Made by a program: the position numbers and the translations under genes
Notes under the pieces: model-generated
Seen by the model: only the letters and a program-made list of their open reading frames with translations
The model's database searches: none
What the model was told of the DNA's origin: nothing
Origin: Nocardia sp. NBC_00403
GTDB taxonomy: Bacteria > Actinomycetota > Actinomycetes > Mycobacteriales > Mycobacteriaceae
Assembly: GCF_036046055.1 (NCBI RefSeq)
Contig: NZ_CP107939.1
Span: 3,348,001-3,412,000 of the forward strand
Length of the DNA: 64,000 nucleotides
Direction of reading: 5' to 3'
Shown: in pieces, positions 60,386 through 64,000 of the stretch
Numbering within the stretch: position 1 is the stretch's first letter
Layout: every line of letters begins with the position of its first letter

Positions 60386-60736
60386 ATGGCCGAGAACATG
60401 ACCGCGAGGTTCCGCGCCTGGCGCCGCCGCACATTCCTGCGCCGCGATCCGTTCTCCAACTACGGCAATTCGTTGCTGTTCCTGGCGGCGATGTCCGGGC
60501 GATCGGTCGCGATGGGCCGCGATGGCAGCCGGACCGGAATGCAGCTCGACGGCCGAGTGCGGATCGTGTTTGACCCGGACGCGGACCGCATCGATGTCCT
60601 GGACGGCGACGATCCGGCCCCGGTGCAGAACTGGGCAAGCCTGCCGCCGAGTTTCGACGCGCTGGCCGACTTGGTGGCGGCCCGGCTCGGGATCGCCACC
60701 GCCCGCCCGCAGCCGGACGGCGGTGCACAGCGATGA
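60386..60736 (+). CDS. Hypothetical ICE protein
   Basis: A 116-residue protein with a very basic N-terminus (TARFRAWRRRTFLRRDPF) and a beta-rich middle (GMQLDGRVRIVFDPDADRID). Coupled downstream by ATGA. The basic segment could bind DNA or membrane lipids. No family recognised. Confidence 0.72.
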   Translation: MAENMTARFRAWRRRTFLRRDPFSNYGNSLLFLAAMSGRSVAMGRDGSRTGMQLDGRVRIVFDPDADRIDVLDGDDPAPVQNWASLPPSFDALADLVAARLGIATARPQPDGGAQR

Positions 60737-60783
60737 CCTCTGACCTCAACAAATCCCCTCAGCCGAAAGAAAAAGGAATCGTC

Positions 60784-61593
60784 ATGAACCGCACTCTCAT
60801 CCAGACCGCCATCGTCGCCGTTGTCGCGGACGCTGCTGTGATGGCCGCGATCTACGCCGGGACCAGGGTGGTCGATGCCAGGGCCAGTCGCCGGACTCGT
60901 GAGCTGCTGTCGGAAGCCGAGGCGCGGAAGGCGGGTCGGTCGTTGGCCCCGGCCGAGCAGGCCGAGCTGCGCAGCCTCCAGCTGGCCCGGGCGGGCATGG
61001 CGGAGCTGCCGGACTATTTCCCCTCTCGCGCTGCCTATCTGGAAGCCGTCGACGGCTACAACGTCGATCTGCTGGCTGGTGACCAGGCGGATTTGCTGCT
61101 GTTGTCGGTGACGGCCTTGGTTGGCGAGATCACGTACGCGAAGGCCCAACTGCGTCGTGTCCGTCAGGCCGGGCCGCCGACCTGGAAGTGCAAAAGCCAG
61201 GCCGTGATCGATATGTGGGCGCTGCACCTGGGGGCGCTGCGGGCGGAGTTCAACCGCCGCTACGACCGTCAGACGACCTTCTCGGAGCTGGACCAGGCCA
61301 TCCTGGACGCCGCTTTCGTGGATGTGGCGACTGCTCGCGACGAGTGGCCGACCTGGGGTATCGCCGACAACGACGACGACCTCGACGATGTCGACGACTC
61401 GACCGAGTGCCCGAACTGCCATGCGGACGCGTTCCGTGCACCGGGCATGGATGTGCCCGAGTACCAGTGCGCGGGCTGCTACCGGCATTTCACGGCCAAG
61501 CCCTACAGCTGGACCGCTGAGCAGTGGCGCGACTGGCAGGCCCGCGATGTCGACGAGCACCAGGCCGCCGATGACCAGGCCGCCACTGACTGA
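60784..61593 (+). CDS. Membrane-anchored protein with zinc ribbon
   Basis: A 269-residue protein. An N-terminal helix (MNRTLIQTAIVAVVADAAVMA) anchors it; the middle is helical. Near residues 212-240 a zinc ribbon (TECPNCHADAF, YQCAGCYRHF) is followed by an acidic tail. I prefer ATG 60784 because AAAAAGGA stands upstream. An alternative ATG at 60733 overlaps the previous stop (ATGA) and adds 17 residues. No known family; possibly an accessory transfer protein. Confidence 0.7.
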   Translation: MNRTLIQTAIVAVVADAAVMAAIYAGTRVVDARASRRTRELLSEAEARKAGRSLAPAEQAELRSLQLARAGMAELPDYFPSRAAYLEAVDGYNVDLLAGDQADLLLLSVTALVGEITYAKAQLRRVRQAGPPTWKCKSQAVIDMWALHLGALRAEFNRRYDRQTTFSELDQAILDAAFVDVATARDEWPTWGIADNDDDLDDVDDSTECPNCHADAFRAPGMDVPEYQCAGCYRHFTAKPYSWTAEQWRDWQARDVDEHQAADDQAATD

Positions 61594-61637
61594 CACCTCC
61601 CACGACATCAAGCAACCAACCTCAAGGAGATATCGCT

Positions 61638-63086
61638 ATGTCCGATCTGACGCCCGAAGACGAAATGACCCGCGAGATTACCCGTTTGGGCCGGTCGGCC
61701 GCTGCGGTGGTCGCGGCGTGGCAGGCCCGCAACCCAGGTAAGACCAAGGTTCCGCGCCGGGTGCGCAAAGACGCTATGAAGCAGCTGCGGGAGGCGATGC
61801 GCGCACACGAACTGCTGCTCGCCAATCAACGAATCCAGCAGCGCGCCGGCGTCGAAGAGGTCATCGGTAGACACCGCTCCCACAGTCTGCGGATGCACGA
61901 GACCCTGCCCGCCACCCCCGAGGAGTTCTCGCGGTGGCAGTGGAATCACGCCCACCAGCGCCGCGCCATCGCTGAGGTAATCAACGTCCAGCAGCACTTG
62001 ACGCGTGAGGAGCGCGGTCAGGCGGTGATGGCGTTGGTCAGCGCGCATTACGCCGACAATCCGAACGTGCCGCAGCGCCCGGTGTGGGGTCCGGCCCCGA
62101 CTGGGATCTCCGCGTTGAAGGCGCGCCTGGCTGAGCGGGTTTCGCGGGCCAGGGAAGGGCTGGAGCAGCGCCGGGATATCCGTTCGGCACGGAAGGCGCC
62201 GCAGTGGCCTGCCGGGCCGAGCGCAGCTGGTCTGCATCAGTACTGGTCAGCGCCGATGCCGCAGCAGGATCAGGCCGCGAACGCGCGGATCGCGCAGATG
62301 CAGCGTCAGGATCTGGCCGAGGAAACCTGGTGGCAAGAACGGTGGGCCGAGGCCGGTGCCGTACAGGATCCGATGCTGGATCAGGCCGCGAAGGCGCAGT
62401 TCGCTCGTCTTGAACAGCAGCTCCGGGAGCTCGCGGACTTCCGCGAGCGCGAGCGCGCCTTGATCATCGAGCGTGACGAGTTGCAGGCCAAGGTCACCGA
62501 ATTCGAGGGACCGGAGGCGACCAAGCCGGTTTGGCATGATCCCGAAATCGACCGGCAGGCAGCACAACTTGACCTCACCATCGACGAACGCGCACTGCTG
62601 ATCGAGGAGTCGCCGCCGTGGGAGTTCGACTCGCCGCAGCAGTGCGGGGTGTGGGTGCGTGACATCGTCATCGCTCACCGCGGCTACAAGATCAACACTC
62701 TCGAACAGGATGTCGTCCACGCCTACGAGACGGTCACAGAGATTCGCGATGAACGCGACAGCGTCGCTGCGACGCTGGACTACCTTCGTGACGACCGCTC
62801 CGACCGCCGAGTCGAGCTCGACGGGCTTCGCAGTGACGTCGATGAGATCTGCAAGGAGCTGGCGAGCGTGACCGGCGAGCTCAACCGGGTCACCGAGGAA
62901 CGCGACGCGCTACTGCTGGAACGCGACCGCGGCTGGGAACGCACCGACATCGCCGACACCCGGTTCGCAGCCACCGAGGAGCCTCCGGACTTCGCCGACA
63001 CACCCGGCTACGCCGATGCCGTTGCCGGACCGCCGAGCGTGAACGGTTCGGCGCCGGAGATGGAGTGGGAAGGGTTCGACCGATGA
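61638..63086 (+). CDS. Large coiled-coil protein ending in WEGFDR
   Basis: A 482-residue protein. Residues about 1-180 are helical and basic. Residues about 245-300 and 365-435 form long coiled coils (FARLEQQLRELADFRERERA, ELASVTGELNRVTEERDALL). No enzymatic motif. AAGGAGATATCGCT precedes ATG 61638, an excellent ribosome-binding site. It ends with cassette copy 4, which starts the DUF2637 gene. It may bridge transfer components or bind DNA. Confidence 0.78.
   Translation: MSDLTPEDEMTREITRLGRSAAAVVAAWQARNPGKTKVPRRVRKDAMKQLREAMRAHELLLANQRIQQRAGVEEVIGRHRSHSLRMHETLPATPEEFSRWQWNHAHQRRAIAEVINVQQHLTREERGQAVMALVSAHYADNPNVPQRPVWGPAPTGISALKARLAERVSRAREGLEQRRDIRSARKAPQWPAGPSAAGLHQYWSAPMPQQDQAANARIAQMQRQDLAEETWWQERWAEAGAVQDPMLDQAAKAQFARLEQQLRELADFRERERALIIERDELQAKVTEFEGPEATKPVWHDPEIDRQAAQLDLTIDERALLIEESPPWEFDSPQQCGVWVRDIVIAHRGYKINTLEQDVVHAYETVTEIRDERDSVAATLDYLRDDRSDRRVELDGLRSDVDEICKELASVTGELNRVTEERDALLLERDRGWERTDIADTRFAATEEPPDFADTPGYADAVAGPPSVNGSAPEMEWEGFDR
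63066..63086 (+). repeat. WxGFxR coupling cassette, copy 4
   Basis: Encodes Trp-Glu-Gly-Phe-Asp-Arg-stop with the next ATG in CGATGA, 6 kb away from copy 3; GGGAAGGG is the probable ribosome-binding site. Confidence 0.85.
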
Positions 63087-63865
63087 ACGGTGCACAGACC
63101 ATGGCAGCGGTGCGCAGCGATTCCGGTGCGCACCACCCGACGCCGAGCGGTGCGCAGGCTGGTGCGCGCACTCGCGAGGAGGTGTCGGCGGTGCGGTTCT
63201 TCTGGGGCGAGTTGCTGTTGGTCGCGGCGATGTCGATCGGCGGGAACATCGTGCACGCCTGGATGAACGCACCGGAGGACAAGAAGGTGGTGGCCGCGGT
63301 CGTGGCCAGTTTCCCGCCGATCGCGTTGCTCGCAGCAACCCACGGCGTCGGCCTGCTCGTGCGCGCTCAACGCAAAGCGAAGCTGGCGTACTGGGCTGTT
63401 GTCGCACTGACAGCGGCGATCGCGGGTATCGCGTTCCGGTTGTCGTTCGACGCGTTGAAAGAACTGTCGATCCAGGTGGGAATGAGCGAACACCTGGCAT
63501 GGCTGTTCCCGCTCATCGTCGACGGCGCGATCGGGCAGGCCACCGTCGCTCTGTTGGTGCTCGCGCGCACCGACCGCACCGAGACAGAACCGACGGAGCG
63601 CACCGAGTCGGCAACGGAGTGCATGCCTGAACCGGTACGCACCGTCTCGGTTCGGGAGGTGCACACCGAAACCCGGTCGATGACTAGTGAACTGACCGCC
63701 CACAGTGGTGCGCCGGAGCTGGATGGTGCGCAGCGGATTGGGATCGAGGTGGGTGCGCACCCGCAGCGCACCGATTCGATTCAGCGCATCGACCGGTGGG
63801 CCGCAGTCGCCGAACTGGTGTGCAGCGCGGATCCGGCCGGGCGCCGCGACCCGGACACACCGTGA
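63083..63865 (+). CDS. DUF2637 membrane protein
   Basis: A 260-residue protein. Four membrane helices between about residues 38 and 165: WGELLLVAAMSIGGNIVHAW, VVASFPPIALLAATHGVGLL, AYWAVVALTAAIAGIAFRLS and LAWLFPLIVDGAIGQATVAL. This is the DUF2637 pattern, present in most actinobacterial ICEs and plasmids (Spd-like spread proteins). The soluble tail is Glu/Thr-rich. It starts in cassette copy 4 and overlaps the next gene (GTGA). Confidence 0.85.
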   Translation: MNGAQTMAAVRSDSGAHHPTPSGAQAGARTREEVSAVRFFWGELLLVAAMSIGGNIVHAWMNAPEDKKVVAAVVASFPPIALLAATHGVGLLVRAQRKAKLAYWAVVALTAAIAGIAFRLSFDALKELSIQVGMSEHLAWLFPLIVDGAIGQATVALLVLARTDRTETEPTERTESATECMPEPVRTVSVREVHTETRSMTSELTAHSGAPELDGAQRIGIEVGAHPQRTDSIQRIDRWAAVAELVCSADPAGRRDPDTP

Positions 63866-64000
63866 CCGCGATCCTGCGGATGAAGCACGAACAGAGCTGG
63901 TCGCACTCGCGGATCGCCGACCAACTGGAGATCAGCAAGTCGGCCGTGACTCGCACGCTCACCGCGGCGCAGCGAGTCACCGAAGAACACGGCGACGAGC
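63862..64000 (+). CDS. HTH protein, cut by the window end
   Basis: GTG 63862 opens a frame overlapping the DUF2637 stop. The 46 visible residues (MTAILRMKHEQSWSHSRIAD, LEISKSAVTRTLTAAQR) form a helix-turn-helix. The 3' end is outside the window. It could be a small regulator of the operon. Confidence 0.6.
   Translation, partial: MTAILRMKHEQSWSHSRIADQLEISKSAVTRTLTAAQRVTEEHGDE

Larger units (their letters stand above)
51826..64000 (+). mobile_element. Integrative and conjugative element, left part
   Basis: From the 3' end of tRNA-Met to the window end. It contains, in order, tyrosine integrase, HD protein, Nudix protein and XRE regulator (both reversed), excisionase, and a 9-kb coupled operon with a TraG/VirD4-type ATPase, replication-relaxation-like and DUF2637 proteins. 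This is the plan of actinobacterial AICE/ICEs. The right boundary (attR, a repeat of the tRNA 3' end) is not in the window. Confidence 0.85.

Noticed and set aside
58105..60459. 784-residue minus-strand frame opposite the TraG-like gene
   Set aside because: Antisense shadow; the forward frame has Walker A and B motifs and start/stop coupling to its neighbours.

Overview
The window is high-GC actinobacterial DNA and most resembles Nocardia or a close mycolic-acid-bearing relative. The evidence is a wax ester synthase/DGAT, an MspA-type porin, an MMPL transporter, an EphD-like hydrolase/SDR fusion, F420-type (PPOX and deazaflavin) enzymes, XRE-DUF5753/DUF397 pairs, and many GTG starts. The genus is an inference from gene content; no rRNA is present.

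Positions 1-17540 are a patchwork of accessory genes. They include AraC and HxlR regulators, a serine beta-lactamase-like lipoprotein, two RibD-C/DHFR-like reductases, a frameshifted methyltransferase, a collapsed BtrH-like gene with a 29-residue peptide gene, a SapA-like secreted protein between direct repeats, a PP2C phosphatase, and an orphan SUKH-4 gene between two copies of a duplicated segment. A four-gene operon faces an XRE-DUF5753/DUF397/DUF397 module. An IS3-family element (16197-17540) cuts a RidA-type gene.

Positions 17797-24663 hold a 1180-residue TPR-CHAT protease divergent from a small cysteine-bearing protein and a membrane protein, then a DUF6928 protein and a lipoprotein amidase. 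A 62-bp fragment of the CHAT gene recurs upstream of the amidase. This is the best candidate for a poorly described conflict or defence system here.

Positions 24693-51631 look more chromosomal: a lysG/lysE pair, an acyl-CoA ligase, and a lipoprotein whose signal peptide contains 14 Leu-Pro units and whose 3' end is replaced by a decayed Tn3 transposase. A three-gene coupled operon (NmrA-like SDR, alpha/beta hydrolase lacking its nucleophile serine, PEBP), an MMPL/TetR pair, a DUF2252 protein and a porin pair follow. A lipid-metabolism block (40382-48559) follows, in which three intergenic regions share a KstR-like palindrome. A DUF1399-like protein divergent from a Gly/Ser/Cys-repeat membrane protein, a quinone oxidoreductase and an F420-type oxidoreductase end this part.

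From an elongator tRNA-Met (51752-51825) to the window end lies the left part of an integrative and conjugative element: tyrosine integrase, HD protein, Nudix protein, XRE regulator, excisionase, then a long plus-strand operon with nearly continuous start/stop overlaps. That operon encodes small membrane proteins, an RRQRL-like protein, a replication-relaxation-like protein, a TraG/VirD4-type ATPase, a coiled-coil protein and a DUF2637 protein. Four of its proteins end in the same Trp-(Asp/Glu)-Gly-Phe-(Asp/Glu)-Arg hexapeptide exactly where the next gene starts. The right end of the element is outside the window.
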